Positions 1 through 9,002 are shown, counted from the stretch's first letter. The stretch is DNA of 51,190 bases from Gordonia sp. 'Campus' (GCF_022206305.1 NZ_JAKOIW010000026.1:1-51190); one strand, 5' to 3'. Numbers and translations are program-made. Notes: generated by a model from the sequence alone, not told the origin.

Positions 1-694
1 GCACACGCCCGGTTCACCGAACGGCGCTCCGGGTCCGCAGCCCGGAGCAGGCCGCCCGGCCGGTGGTCCCGCGCCGACTCCGCCTCGTCCGGCACCGGCC
101 CGGGTGGGCCCCACCCCGCCGCCCGCAGGCGGGCCCGCGCCCGAACCGGTCGAACGACGGCCCGTCGCCCCGTATCGTCGCCCCTCGATCCCGAAGAGCG
201 ACCGTCCGGACACCGGCGGTTGGAGTCTGGGTGAGGGCGGGATCCGTCTCGGCGACGCCGCTCCCGGCAACGACGAGCGTCCCGCCCGCGGCCCCGAACC
301 GGCGCCCCGCCCGGCGCCCGCACCGGCCCGTTCGGCTGCGGAAACCGCTGCTGGACAACGGTCCCCGTTGGGCCGTCGACCGGCACTCGACGAGACCGGA
401 CGCCGCCCGCTCGCCGCGTCGGTGAGCCCGGAGACCTCCACACCGTCGTCGCGCGGTCGTCGGGTCGCCGGTCCCTCGCCGATGGAGCGCGGACTGAGCT
501 CCGACGCGACGCCTGCCGCCGCTCCGCGGCCGGACACCGGACCCACGTCCGGCGAGCAGGACGCCCGTTCGGCCGACGACTCCACCCGCCGCCGGCGTCC
601 CCGCACCGATCGTCACGCGCGTTCCGATGACACCGGCGACGACGGACAGATCAGCGTCCAGGAACTGCTGAAGCGCAGCCGCTCACAGAAGTAA
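1..694 (+). CDS. C-terminal part of a proline/arginine-rich low-complexity protein
   Basis: The reading frame is open from base 2 to a TAA at 692-694 and has no start inside the window, so only the C-terminal ~230 residues are seen. The region is disordered by composition: Pro, Ala, Arg, Gly and acidic stretches with no recognisable fold, ending in the short ordered-looking motif ISVQELLKRSRSQ. No membrane segment is visible in this part. It converges on the response regulator at 790-1467. In related actinomycetes a DUF6779-type membrane protein sits at this position next to a MacRS-like system; that identity is a guess from context, not from residues. High Pro/Arg content makes alternative frames look open, but the long uninterrupted frame ending just before a palindrome supports this one. 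Confidence 0.6.
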   Translation, partial: HTPGSPNGAPGPQPGAGRPAGGPAPTPPRPAPARVGPTPPPAGGPAPEPVERRPVAPYRRPSIPKSDRPDTGGWSLGEGGIRLGDAAPGNDERPARGPEPAPRPAPAPARSAAETAAGQRSPLGRRPALDETGRRPLAASVSPETSTPSSRGRRVAGPSPMERGLSSDATPAAAPRPDTGPTSGEQDARSADDSTRRRRPRTDRHARSDDTGDDGQISVQELLKRSRSQK

Positions 695-703
695 GCGGTC
701 TCC

Positions 704-762
704 GCTCACGAAGTCCGTTCCCGCTCACCCGATTTCGGTGAGCGGGAACGTATTCTGTGAGC
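704..762. repeat. 59-bp palindromic repeat, copy 1
   Basis: Outer hexamers GCTCAC (704-709) and GTGAGC (757-762) flank, at exactly six bases each side, a perfect 14-bp inverted repeat (CGTTCCCGCTCACC at 716-729 and its complement at 737-750) with a seven-base loop. Two further copies with identical length and spacing lie at 45133-45191 and 46182-46240. This copy fills the gap between two convergent genes and could act as a bidirectional terminator, but the identical architecture elsewhere points to a dispersed element. Confidence 0.9.
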
Positions 763-789
763 CAGACCCCTTGCCCTGCCGGCGGTACC

Positions 790-1467
790 TCAGTCCTCCT
801 CCAGCCCGTGCTCGATGACGTAGCGCGTCAGCTCCACCCGGTTGCCGAGCTGGAGTTTGCGGAGGGTTGCCTGGACATGGTTCTCGACCGTCCGGTGGCT
901 CAGATCGAGTCGTCGGGCGATCTGTTTGGCGCTCAACCCCTTCGCGACGAGTCGGAGCACTTCGGTCTCCCGGTCGGTGAGCACCGGCGCGGCGGGGGTG
1001 GTGTCGGGCTGCTGCGACATCCGGCGGTACTCGCCGAGCACGAGCCCGGCGAGTCCGGGGGTGAACACCGCCTGTCCGTCCGCGGTGGCCCGCACCGCGT
1101 CGACGAGTTCTTCACGCGACGAGGACTTCACGAGATAACCGCTCGCACCGGCCTTCACGGCCTCGAGAACGTCGTCGCGCTCCCCCGACGCCGAGAGCAC
1201 CAGGATGCGGGTGCGCGGCGACACCTCGAGGACGGCGGCGGTCGCCTCGGTCCCGGTGCCGTCGGGGAGTTGCATGTCCATCAGGACGACGTCCGGGGTG
1301 ACGGCCGCGGCGCGCCGACCCGCACTGCCCACCCCGTCCGCGGTGGCCACGACGTCGAAACCTTCCTCGGCGAGGTCGCGGGCCACGGCCTCACGCCAGA
1401 TCGGATGATCGTCGACGACCATGATCCGCAAGGGCGTAGCGGCCCCGTCACTCCGGTCTGCACTCAT
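790..1467 (-). CDS. LuxR/NarL-family response regulator (MacR-like)
   Basis: DNA-binding response regulator of 225 residues. The receiver domain carries the acidic pair near residues 19-20 (VVDDH), the phospho-acceptor Asp near 64 (VLMDMQLP) and the conserved Lys in GYLVKSSS; the LuxR-type HTH follows (LTDRETEVLRLVAKGLSAKQIA). It is the cognate partner of the histidine kinase just upstream: its ATG at 1467-1465 overlaps the kinase stop as ATGA, which decides this start over an in-frame ATG 18 codons earlier. The pair resembles the MacRS-type systems of actinomycetes; the regulon cannot be read from the sequence. Confidence 0.93.
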   Translation of the reverse strand: MSADRSDGAATPLRIMVVDDHPIWREAVARDLAEEGFDVVATADGVGSAGRRAAAVTPDVVLMDMQLPDGTGTEATAAVLEVSPRTRILVLSASGERDDVLEAVKAGASGYLVKSSSREELVDAVRATADGQAVFTPGLAGLVLGEYRRMSQQPDTTPAAPVLTDRETEVLRLVAKGLSAKQIARRLDLSHRTVENHVQATLRKLQLGNRVELTRYVIEHGLEED

Positions 1468-2651
1468 GTCCTCGGCTCCCCTCGGCCGTCGTTCTCGTTT
1501 CGCGGAACGGTGAACTCCCACTCCGTGCCCGCTCCTGGTTCGGTGTCGAGTGTGGCTGTGCCGCCCAGTGATTCGATGCGGCCCACGATGGACTTCGACA
1601 CCCCGACCCGCCCCTGCGCCACCGCCTGGGCGAGTCGGCCCTCGGCTATCCCGATCCCGTCGTCGCGCACGCTCACCACCACATCATCGCCCAGATCCTC
1701 CACGAGGATGTAGGCCCGCGCGTCCGGCCCGGCGTGATGCCGGACGTTGTCGAGGGCGTTGACGACCGCGGCACGGATCTCCGCTGCGACGTGCGCCGAG
1801 ACCGTGACCGGCAAGGCCGGGGCACTGACCGAGACCCGGCCGTCGGCCAGGGCGCGCAGCGTGGCGGCGAGGTCGGCGCACGAGGACACGACGGGAATCA
1901 TGTCGACGGGTTCGTCGACATCGGAGATGAGACGACGCAGGGCGCGCTCCTGTTCGGCGGCCAGCGACGCGAGTTCGCTTGTTGCACCTCCGATCTCGCG
2001 ACCTCGACGGGCGATGAGGGCCAGCACCTGCAGCACCCCGTCGTGCACCTCGCGCGACAGCCGTTCCCGTTCTTCGGCCGCGGCGGCGATCCGCGCGGCG
2101 CGGGACAGTTGCTCGTGCGACCTGCGTGCATTCGCGGCAGCGAGCCCCACCGCCATCCCGGTCGCCACGATCACGATGATCGTCGCGTTGCGCCCGAAGT
2201 CGAGGTTGAGCTCACCCTTCACGAACGTGCTCGTCCCGCCGACGATCAGCCCCGCCACGATGCCACCGACCGGGCCCGCGAGGATCGCGACGGAGATGAC
2301 GGCGTTGGTCGCCCACAGGGTGGTGGGCCAGGTCTGGTTGTTCCAGGCCCATTCGGCGCCCGCGACATACGACGTCGAGAGCATCAGCACGCAGACCACC
2401 ACCACCTCGGCGCCCACCCAGTAGACGGTGCGCGCGAAGCCGACGAAGTATCCGATCCCGCTGGCCAGGGTCCACGCCGACAACACACCGAACAGTGCCC
2501 ATGCGACCCCGCCCCGGTCCAGGTCCGGGTTGACCGCGATCTGGAAACCCAGCGCGTACAGGTAGGAGAGCAGGCGGAAGATCTGCGCTCCGCGCCAGAG
2601 CGGCCCGACCGGGTCGTTGTCGACGGCCCGCGCCATCGGGTCCGGGGTCAT
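1464..2651 (-). CDS. MacS-family sensor histidine kinase
   Basis: Membrane sensor kinase of 395 residues. Several hydrophobic helices occupy roughly residues 25-175, without a large extracellular domain, so it probably senses a membrane or envelope state. A HisKA_3 dimerisation helix follows with the phospho-accepting His near 203 (REVHDGVLQVL), then a HATPase_c domain with the N box (VVNALDNVRHHA) and G boxes (DDGIGI, GRVGVSKSI). It overlaps the downstream response regulator (ATGA) and the upstream AI-2E transporter by four bases, so all three are one transcription unit. The receiver partner is the LuxR protein at 790-1467. Confidence 0.92.
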   Translation of the reverse strand: MTPDPMARAVDNDPVGPLWRGAQIFRLLSYLYALGFQIAVNPDLDRGGVAWALFGVLSAWTLASGIGYFVGFARTVYWVGAEVVVVCVLMLSTSYVAGAEWAWNNQTWPTTLWATNAVISVAILAGPVGGIVAGLIVGGTSTFVKGELNLDFGRNATIIVIVATGMAVGLAAANARRSHEQLSRAARIAAAAEERERLSREVHDGVLQVLALIARRGREIGGATSELASLAAEQERALRRLISDVDEPVDMIPVVSSCADLAATLRALADGRVSVSAPALPVTVSAHVAAEIRAAVVNALDNVRHHAGPDARAYILVEDLGDDVVVSVRDDGIGIAEGRLAQAVAQGRVGVSKSIVGRIESLGGTATLDTEPGAGTEWEFTVPRNENDGRGEPRT

Positions 2652-3886
2652 GGACGTCGATCCCCGTCCGGCTCCTGCTCTCCCGGCCCCTCCCCCTCGA
2701 CGAGGGCCTCGGCCGCGGCGTCGGGATCGTCGGTGTCCCAGACGGGCGGGTCCGGTTCGGTGACCGGCCTGTCGCGATCGTCATCGTCGTCGACGTGCCC
2801 CCGGAGGCGCCGGATGACCGTATTGAGGAACGCGATCAGCGGCACGGCGAGCAGGCCACCGATGATGCCTGCCGAGACCAGCCCGGCCGCGATCCCGAGG
2901 ACCACCGCCACCGGGTGCAGACGTACCGATCGGCCGAGCAGGAACGGCTGCAGCACATGGCTTTCGATCTGCATCACGCCGACGACGATGGCGAGGGCGA
3001 CGACGGCCGCGATCCAGCCCTGGGTGACCAGGGCGACGAGCACCGCCAGCGAACCGGTGACGAGGGCGCCGACGATCGGGATGAACGCACCGAGGAACAC
3101 CAGCGACGCCAACGGAAGCGCAAGCGGCACTTGCAGGATGGCGAGACCGATACCGATGCCGCAGGCGTCGACGAAGGCCACCGCGACGGTCGCCCGGACG
3201 TAACCGACGAGCGTCCCGAACCCAGCGATCCCCGCTTCCCACACCCGATTCCGGTTCGCCTCCGGGATGAGCTTGACCGAGAACTGCCAGATCTGCCCCC
3301 CGCCGTAGAGGAAGAAGATCAGCAGGAACAGGGTCAGCAATGCACCCGTGACGATCTCGGTGGCCGTGGTGGCCGTGGCCAGGGCGCCGCTGGTGACCCG
3401 GTCCTGGTTGTGCTGGATGAAGTCGAGTGTGTCGGTGCCGAGGTTGCGCACCTGTTCTCGATCGAGCCCCAGGGGTCCGTTGATGAGCCATTCCCTGGTC
3501 TTCTCGACGGTCACCCGTACCTGTTCCGCGAGTTCGGGAACGCCGTCGATGAACTCGCGGACCACGAACGTCATGACGGCCGCGAGCAGGCCGATCGCCA
3601 CGACGAGGTTGATGATCACCGCCAGGGACCTGGGCACCCCGCGCCGGTCGAGTGCGTCGACGCCGGGAACGAGCATGGCCGAGATGAGAATGGCGAGCGC
3701 GACCGGGACGAGCACTTCCTCGAACTCGACGAACATCCTGGCCGCGACGTATCCCACGGCGAGGATCAGCAGCAATCGCCACGACCACTCGGCCGCTGCA
3801 CGCACCTGCGGGTGGACCTTCGCCCGGTCGATGGACGCGAGGTCACGCGCCTCACGCGGCCGGTCGGCTCGTTCGGCTTCGCTCAC
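2648..3886 (-). CDS. AI-2E family transporter
   Basis: Integral membrane protein of 412 residues from the AI-2E/PerM (UPF0118) family, with about eight hydrophobic helices between residues 30 and 345 and the extracytoplasmic loop after the third helix typical of the family. Members export autoinducer-2 in some bacteria and exchange ions in others; the substrate here is unknown. The last 60 residues are strongly acidic and Pro-rich with an Asp run, a feature outside the family core. It is first in the operon with the kinase and regulator, which overlap its stop. Transcription probably starts in the short divergent gap 3887-3962. Confidence 0.9.
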   Translation of the reverse strand: MSEAERADRPREARDLASIDRAKVHPQVRAAAEWSWRLLLILAVGYVAARMFVEFEEVLVPVALAILISAMLVPGVDALDRRGVPRSLAVIINLVVAIGLLAAVMTFVVREFIDGVPELAEQVRVTVEKTREWLINGPLGLDREQVRNLGTDTLDFIQHNQDRVTSGALATATTATEIVTGALLTLFLLIFFLYGGGQIWQFSVKLIPEANRNRVWEAGIAGFGTLVGYVRATVAVAFVDACGIGIGLAILQVPLALPLASLVFLGAFIPIVGALVTGSLAVLVALVTQGWIAAVVALAIVVGVMQIESHVLQPFLLGRSVRLHPVAVVLGIAAGLVSAGIIGGLLAVPLIAFLNTVIRRLRGHVDDDDDRDRPVTEPDPPVWDTDDPDAAAEALVEGEGPGEQEPDGDRRP

Positions 3887-3962
3887 GCAAGCAACACTAG
3901 ACAGTGCGCGTACCCGATGGGGGTGGTCATGCGCGACGGCCCCCTACCCTAGGGTGGCACGT

Positions 3963-5195
3963 ATGTCGACGGAGGATGTGGGCTCGCCGGGGGGCGCGAC
4001 AGCTCCGGCCACGCGTCCCCGTTTCTGGTGGGTCCGGTGGGTTCTCCTCACCGTCGTCCTGATCATCCTCACCGTCGAGATCGTCCTGATCTGGCCCGAG
4101 CTCAAGGGCGCCTGGCTCCGTATCGGAGAGATCGAGTGGGGCTGGGTGGCGGCCTGTCTCGTCGCCGCGATGCTCTCGATGGACAGTTTTGCGCAGGTCC
4201 AGCGGGCGCTGCTGCGTTCGGCGGGGGTTCGCGTCACCCAGTGGAAGTCGCTGTCGGTCATCCTTGCAGCCAACTCGCTGAGCCAGACGATGCCCGGCGG
4301 GCAGGTCCTCGCACCGGCCTTCACCTACCGCGAGACACGTAAGTGGGGTGCGACGCCCGTCATCGCGTCGTGGCAGGTCGTCATGTCGGGCCTGCTCGCC
4401 GGTATCGGGCTGGCCGTCCTCGGATTCGGCGGCGCGTTGCTCGCCGGCGCGAAGACCAGCCCGTTCTCCGTCGTGTTCTCGGTGGCCGGTTTCCTGGCCG
4501 TCGCGATCGTGCTCCAGTATCTGGCCAGCCACCCGGAGTCGTTGAAGAGCACCGGCATCCGCGTGCTCGGTTGGGTCAACCAGCTTCGCAACAAGCCCGA
4601 GACCCACGGCACCGAACGCCTCTTCGAAACCCTCGAGCAGCTCCGGGCGGTCCAGCTCGGCAAGCGCGACACGTCGGTCGCATTCGGGTGGAGCCTGTTC
4701 AACTGGGTCGCCGACGTCGGGTGCCTGATGTTCGCGTGCTGGGCCGTCGACGCCCATCCGAGCATCTCCGGACTGATGGTGGCCTACGCGGCGGGCAAGG
4801 CCGTGGGATCGGCCATCCCGCTGCTCCCGGGCGGCATCGGCGTCGTCGACGCCGTCCTCGTCCCCGCTCTCACCAGTGCGGGGATGCCGGCGGCGGACGC
4901 CATCACCGCCGTCCTGATCTACCGTCTCATCAGCTACGTCATCGTCGCGGCGATCGGCTGGGGCGTCATCGGCATCATGTTCCGGAGTCGCATCAAGCGC
5001 GACGACACGTTCATCGACGAGGTCGAGAAGGACGCCGAGGCAGCCGAGGCCGAACAGGATCCGCGACCCCAGCAGCGCGGGCCGGCCCCGCCGCTCGACA
5101 CCCACTCCCGGGCCGATCCGCCCTCCGGGCGACCCGGCCAAGCCGAAACCCCTCACACGTCCGACACCGATCCGCCGTCGGACCCGGTACGGTAA
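3963..5195 (+). CDS. Lysylphosphatidylglycerol synthase TM/flippase-like membrane protein (UPF0104)
   Basis: Polytopic membrane protein of 410 residues related to the transmembrane region of MprF and the YbhN/UPF0104 family. Helices run from about residue 25 to 345, with the family-typical SQTMPGGQV and LLPGGIGVVDAVL motifs. No lysyl-transferase domain is attached, so a lipid-flippase-like role is more likely than lipid aminoacylation; this is an inference. The C-terminal ~65 residues are hydrophilic and Pro-rich. The ATG at 3963 is chosen because it follows a GGGTGG stretch and gives a normal N-terminus; the frame is open far upstream but antisense to the AI-2E gene. Confidence 0.85.
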   Translation: MSTEDVGSPGGATAPATRPRFWWVRWVLLTVVLIILTVEIVLIWPELKGAWLRIGEIEWGWVAACLVAAMLSMDSFAQVQRALLRSAGVRVTQWKSLSVILAANSLSQTMPGGQVLAPAFTYRETRKWGATPVIASWQVVMSGLLAGIGLAVLGFGGALLAGAKTSPFSVVFSVAGFLAVAIVLQYLASHPESLKSTGIRVLGWVNQLRNKPETHGTERLFETLEQLRAVQLGKRDTSVAFGWSLFNWVADVGCLMFACWAVDAHPSISGLMVAYAAGKAVGSAIPLLPGGIGVVDAVLVPALTSAGMPAADAITAVLIYRLISYVIVAAIGWGVIGIMFRSRIKRDDTFIDEVEKDAEAAEAEQDPRPQQRGPAPPLDTHSRADPPSGRPGQAETPHTSDTDPPSDPVR

Positions 5196-5201
5196 TCCAC
5201 C

Positions 5202-5666
5202 ATGCTGAGCTCGAACATGGCCGAGGGCTCCGAGACGGCCGAGGCGGGGACGTCCCCGGCCCGCGGAACCGCCACCGGGCCTGTCGCGGCGCTGTTCGAC
5301 GCCGTGGCGATCACCGTCTTCGTCCTCATCGGACGCGCCAGCCACGAAGAGGGATACGCGCCGGTCTCCGTGCTGCACACCCTGTGGCCGTTCCTCATCG
5401 GCTGTGCCGCGGGATGGTCCATCACCTATGTCTACGCACACGTCCGGTCGAGCGACTTCTTCGGCCACGACTTCCGGCCCGACCGTGTGGTCCCGGTGGG
5501 CATCGTCGTGTGGTTCTGCACGGTCACCGTCGCGATGATCCTGCGCTTCATCCTCAGTCAGGGCGTCGCGGTGAGCTTCGTGATCGTCGCCACCGTTGTG
5601 CTGGCGCTCTTCCTCCTCGGTTGGCGAGCCGTCTTCGCGATGCTCGGACGCCGCGCTTCGGCGTGA
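5202..5666 (+). CDS. DUF3054 domain-containing membrane protein
   Basis: Small membrane protein of 154 residues with four hydrophobic helices from about residue 30 to 148 and the DUF3054 hallmarks FDAVAITVFVLIGRASH near the N-terminus and GWSITYVYAH in the middle. Function of the family is unknown. It starts six bases after the flippase-like gene and is probably co-transcribed with it, then converges tail to tail on the PBP-like gene with only four bases between. Confidence 0.85.
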   Translation: MLSSNMAEGSETAEAGTSPARGTATGPVAALFDAVAITVFVLIGRASHEEGYAPVSVLHTLWPFLIGCAAGWSITYVYAHVRSSDFFGHDFRPDRVVPVGIVVWFCTVTVAMILRFILSQGVAVSFVIVATVVLALFLLGWRAVFAMLGRRASA

Positions 5667-5670
5667 GCCG

Positions 5671-7308
5671 CTACTTGATCGTGAAGTACTTCTGGGCGAC
5701 CTGCAGCGCCGCGGTGCCCGACTTCGGGCCCTCGGTGTAGATCACGACGACCTGACCGCCCTGGAGACCCACGAACCATCCCGGCCCCTCGGGCCCGTTG
5801 GTTCCGACGAGGGCCCGCAGACCGGGCGCGCGCCTGAGGTCACTCGCGTCGCCGGTCGCCGCGGTCGCGGTCATGGCCCCGAGCACCGGCTTCACGATCG
5901 CGGGATCCAGGCCACCGAGATCACCGCCCGAGACCTTGGTCGGCACGTTCTTGAGCACATGGGGCGGGACCGACGACGCCTGCCCGGCAGCACTGCGCGC
6001 CATCGCCACCCCCAGCGCGGCCATGTTCGTCATCGACAACGTGTTCTGGCCGGGGCGGAAGTCGATGGTCGAGATGCCGGGACTCGTGGGTGTCGGAACA
6101 CTCGCGCCGGGGACGGTGAACTGCACGCCGAGGCCCAGACGGTCGAGCAACTCGTCGGCCCGTTCGGGTTGCGGTCCGGCCGCGCGTCCGACCGCGTCGA
6201 ACACCGGATTCAGCGTCGACCCGACGGGATAGGGCTGGTCGATGTCGATGCCGCGGTCGATGGCGTAGGAGTTCTGCGCCATGCCGAGGATCGCACCGGT
6301 CTGGGCGTCGAGCGTCAGGATGGTCGCGGGTTGACCGACCTCGACCGCGGCGTCGCCCAGCGTGAGCTGCACGCCCTGGTCGACGGTCGAGAGTACGTCG
6401 GGTCCGGGCGGGCCCTGTTCGCCGGCGAGTCGTCGGGGTGCACTACCCGGTCCGACCATCTCGACCTGCCAGCCGGCGGTGGCGTCGCGGATGGCCTGCC
6501 AGTAGTTGGTGATCCCGTCCTCCAGCGGCGAGGAGAGTCTGCGGTCGGCCATCACGAGCTGATCGGAGCGGTTGACGCTGACCCCGGGCACGCGGCGCGG
6601 GTCACCCGCGAGAACCTGCATGTCGGAATCCCGCAGGCCGACGGCGGTGATCGCCTTGCCGGGGGTCGCGCCCAGCTTCTCCTTGATGACCTGCGCGGTG
6701 ATCAGGGGCGCGATCGGTGCGATGACGCCCGCCAGGGCCCGCGCCGACGCGTCGACGTCGCCGGTCCGGGTGGGGTCGAGCACGATCTCGTTCACCGGCT
6801 GCGCGTACATGAACACGCGGCCGGTGCGGCTGCGCACGGTGGGAGCCGGTGTGGCGTCGGTGCGGATCTCGCGCAGGTTGCCGCCCGCGGGCAGACCGGG
6901 GTGCAGGATGGCCGGATCCCAGGTCACCTTCCAGCCCGACGACAGCTTGCGCGCCGTGCCGCCGCTGGTGGACTCGTAGACGCGATCCTTGTCCCACTTC
7001 CACGTGGTGGTGACCGAGAACGTGGCGGTTCCGTCGCTGTACTCGACGGGGTTCTCGACGTCGACGTCGACCTGCTGCGCCGACATCTGTTTCAGGGTGG
7101 TGGTGAGACTGTTGCCGGCCTGTCCCGGCGCGGTCGTGAACTCGGCCGCTCCACCCGCGTCCTGGCGGCTGAGAGCGGCGGCGAATGCGTCGATGGCGGC
7201 GGCGGCACCCGTGTGCGACGAACCGGCGAATCCACACGAGCTCACCATGACCGCACACGAGACCGCGGCACAAGCGGCTGTCGTTGCGCGCTTGACCCAG
7301 ATCTTCAT
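5671..7308 (-). CDS. Penicillin-binding lipoprotein homologue with degenerate transpeptidase motifs
   Basis: Secreted lipoprotein of 545 residues: signal peptide with an imperfect lipobox (MVSSC, Cys 25), an NTF2-like MecA_N domain (~33-135), a PBP dimerisation-like segment (~155-295) and a transpeptidase-fold domain (~305-545). The layout matches mycobacterial penicillin-binding lipoproteins such as Rv2864c. The catalytic SxxK is replaced by Ser-Thr-Leu-Asn at 364-367 (context PVGSTLNPVF) and the KTG motif by TNG at 503-505, so acyl-enzyme chemistry is not expected. A scaffold or regulatory role in cell-wall synthesis is inferred. The start is the ATG preceding the signal peptide; GTG codons just upstream are possible. 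Confidence 0.88.
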   Translation of the reverse strand: MKIWVKRATTAACAAVSCAVMVSSCGFAGSSHTGAAAAIDAFAAALSRQDAGGAAEFTTAPGQAGNSLTTTLKQMSAQQVDVDVENPVEYSDGTATFSVTTTWKWDKDRVYESTSGGTARKLSSGWKVTWDPAILHPGLPAGGNLREIRTDATPAPTVRSRTGRVFMYAQPVNEIVLDPTRTGDVDASARALAGVIAPIAPLITAQVIKEKLGATPGKAITAVGLRDSDMQVLAGDPRRVPGVSVNRSDQLVMADRRLSSPLEDGITNYWQAIRDATAGWQVEMVGPGSAPRRLAGEQGPPGPDVLSTVDQGVQLTLGDAAVEVGQPATILTLDAQTGAILGMAQNSYAIDRGIDIDQPYPVGSTLNPVFDAVGRAAGPQPERADELLDRLGLGVQFTVPGASVPTPTSPGISTIDFRPGQNTLSMTNMAALGVAMARSAAGQASSVPPHVLKNVPTKVSGGDLGGLDPAIVKPVLGAMTATAATGDASDLRRAPGLRALVGTNGPEGPGWFVGLQGGQVVVIYTEGPKSGTAALQVAQKYFTIK

Positions 7309-7498
7309 GACAACAATCTTCACTCTTGTCACACCCGAAATCGATGCCGCCAGCTTCCATTCGGGGATCAAGCCGGTCACGAACTCATCTCGCCGGAGGG
7401 ACCTTTGACACCGCGACGCATGCGGAATGGCCGTTCGACGCCGACGTGCGGAGGCCGGCCCGTCCGCCCCCACCCTGCCGGACTGCGATGATGGGCGC

Positions 7499-8245
7499 AT
7501 GGCTTTCACGGTGATCCGGAGCAACGATCGTGCCCTCACGAGCACCGAATGGTTGAGCTCGCGTCACTGCTTCTCCTTCGGCGACCACTACGACCCGTCG
7601 AACACTCATTTCGGTTCGTTGCTGGCGGTCAACGAGGAGCTCGTGGCTCCCGGCGAGGGCTTCGATCTGCACACGCACCGCGAGAGCGAGATCGTCACGT
7701 GGGTGGTGTCGGGGACCCTGGTCCACCGCGACTCGGCCGGACATTCCGGGGTGCTGCGCCGCGGACTGGTGCAGCGGATGAGCGCGGGCACGGGCGTCGA
7801 GCACTCCGAACGCAACGACCCCTGGCCGGGGCTGGCCGGCGCCGGGACCGAACCGGTTCGCTACATCCAGATGTGGGTCATGCCCGACCGCCACGGTCTC
7901 GACCCGAGTTACGCCCAGGCCGACATCGGGCCGCGTCTGGACGCCGGCGGACTCGTGCCGGTCGCGTCCGGCGATCCCGATCGCGCAGCGGCGATCCCCA
8001 TCGCCAACTCGGGTGCGACGCTCTACGCCGCCCGGCTCGCAGCCGGGAGCACAGTCGACGTGCCCGCATCCCGGTACACGCACCTGTTCGTCGTCGACGG
8101 CGCGATCCGCGTGGCATCCGACGCGATCACACTCGAGACCGGCGACGCACTGCGCGGCGTCGACGCCGGCGCCCTCCCGATCCTGGCCGACGAGCCGTCC
8201 GAGGTGCTGGTGTGGACGATGGCGAGCGGCCTCGGCGGCGCCTGA
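7499..8245 (+). CDS. Pirin family bicupin protein
   Basis: Cytosolic metal-binding bicupin of 248 residues. The N-terminal cupin has the pirin metal ligands in FDLHTHRESEIVTWV and GVEHSERND; the C-terminal cupin is degenerate, as is usual. Some pirins are quercetin dioxygenases and others are redox sensors, so the role is open. The chosen ATG gives the standard pirin N-terminus (SNDRALTSTEWLSSRHCFSF). It is transcribed away from the PBP-like gene across a ~190-bp divergent region and stands 61 bp before the GntR regulator. Confidence 0.9.
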   Translation: MAFTVIRSNDRALTSTEWLSSRHCFSFGDHYDPSNTHFGSLLAVNEELVAPGEGFDLHTHRESEIVTWVVSGTLVHRDSAGHSGVLRRGLVQRMSAGTGVEHSERNDPWPGLAGAGTEPVRYIQMWVMPDRHGLDPSYAQADIGPRLDAGGLVPVASGDPDRAAAIPIANSGATLYAARLAAGSTVDVPASRYTHLFVVDGAIRVASDAITLETGDALRGVDAGALPILADEPSEVLVWTMASGLGGA

Positions 8246-8306
8246 GGCGCCCACCGGGGCGCGGCCGGAGCGTCGGTTCGTCGATTGCGCGCCTATCCTG
8301 ACTCCG

Positions 8307-8984
8307 GTGAGGCCCGAACCCGAGACGCCCGACCCCGCATTGTCCGTGCGGACCATCACCGTGCCGGCGACGAGGGACGCGATCGCCGCCGCGATCCGCG
8401 ACGACGTACTCGACGGCCGGCTCGCCCCCGGCGACCGCCTGCCCGAGCCCATGCTCGCCGAGCGCTTCGGGGTGTCGCGGGTGCCCGTGCGAGAGGCGTT
8501 GTCCCAGCTGCAGAGTGAGGGGTTCGTCAATCTCGAGCGATACAAGGGGGCGACGGTCTCCGGCGCGTCCCGTACCGATGCGCTCGAAGTGATGCAGGTA
8601 CGTCGCGGCCTCGAGGTCTTCGGCGCCCAACTCGCCGCGGAGCGCCGCGGCGGCGAGTACGCCGAACAGCTACGCGCGATCACGGAGTCGGGGACCGCCG
8701 CCGAGCAGTCCCGTCGACATGACGCGGTCCCGCCCCTGGTGATGCAGTTCCACGCGCTGGTCGCCGCGGCGTCGGGCAACGGCGAACTCGCCAGAACACT
8801 CGACCGCACGCTACGACGCATCGCCTGGGTCTTCGACCGGGAGGTCGCCGCCCGCGCCGACGGGTGCTGGCGCGACCACACCGCCATCGCCGGCGCCATC
8901 CTCGACGGCTCCCCGGTTCAGGCCGGGTATCTCATGGACGAGCACGTGCGCAAGGACGAGGATCTGGTGCGCGCGTTGCTGTGA
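8307..8984 (+). CDS. GntR-family (FCD) transcriptional regulator
   Basis: Regulator of 225 residues: a winged HTH at about residues 15-80 (RLPEPMLAERFGVSRVPVREALSQLQSEGF, wing residues GATVSG) followed by an all-helical FCD ligand-binding domain. FCD members usually bind small carboxylic or N-containing metabolites through a metal. It lies directly upstream of the NCS2 permease operon, and two GTATAC-centred palindromes of the type bound by this family sit between them at 8992-9002 and 9056-9065, so it is the probable local repressor. The start is an inferred GTG; an in-frame TTG at 8340 is possible. Confidence 0.85.
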   Translation: MRPEPETPDPALSVRTITVPATRDAIAAAIRDDVLDGRLAPGDRLPEPMLAERFGVSRVPVREALSQLQSEGFVNLERYKGATVSGASRTDALEVMQVRRGLEVFGAQLAAERRGGEYAEQLRAITESGTAAEQSRRHDAVPPLVMQFHALVAAASGNGELARTLDRTLRRIAWVFDREVAARADGCWRDHTAIAGAILDGSPVQAGYLMDEHVRKDEDLVRALL

Positions 8985-8991
8985 ACCGGTT

Positions 8992-9002
8992 TTCGTATAC
9001 GA
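8992..9002. promoter_or_regulatory. Predicted GntR operator 1
   Basis: Contains the perfect 10-base palindrome TCGTATACGA (8993-9002), a typical FCD-type GntR site, immediately after the regulator gene and about 80 bases before the permease start. It likely overlaps or precedes the permease promoter. Confidence 0.65.

Noticed and set aside
1734..3203. A long plus-strand open frame opposite the kinase and AI-2E genes
   Set aside because: It is antisense to two well-supported genes, its composition is Arg/Asp/His-rich as expected for the complement of high-GC coding DNA, and it matches no fold.
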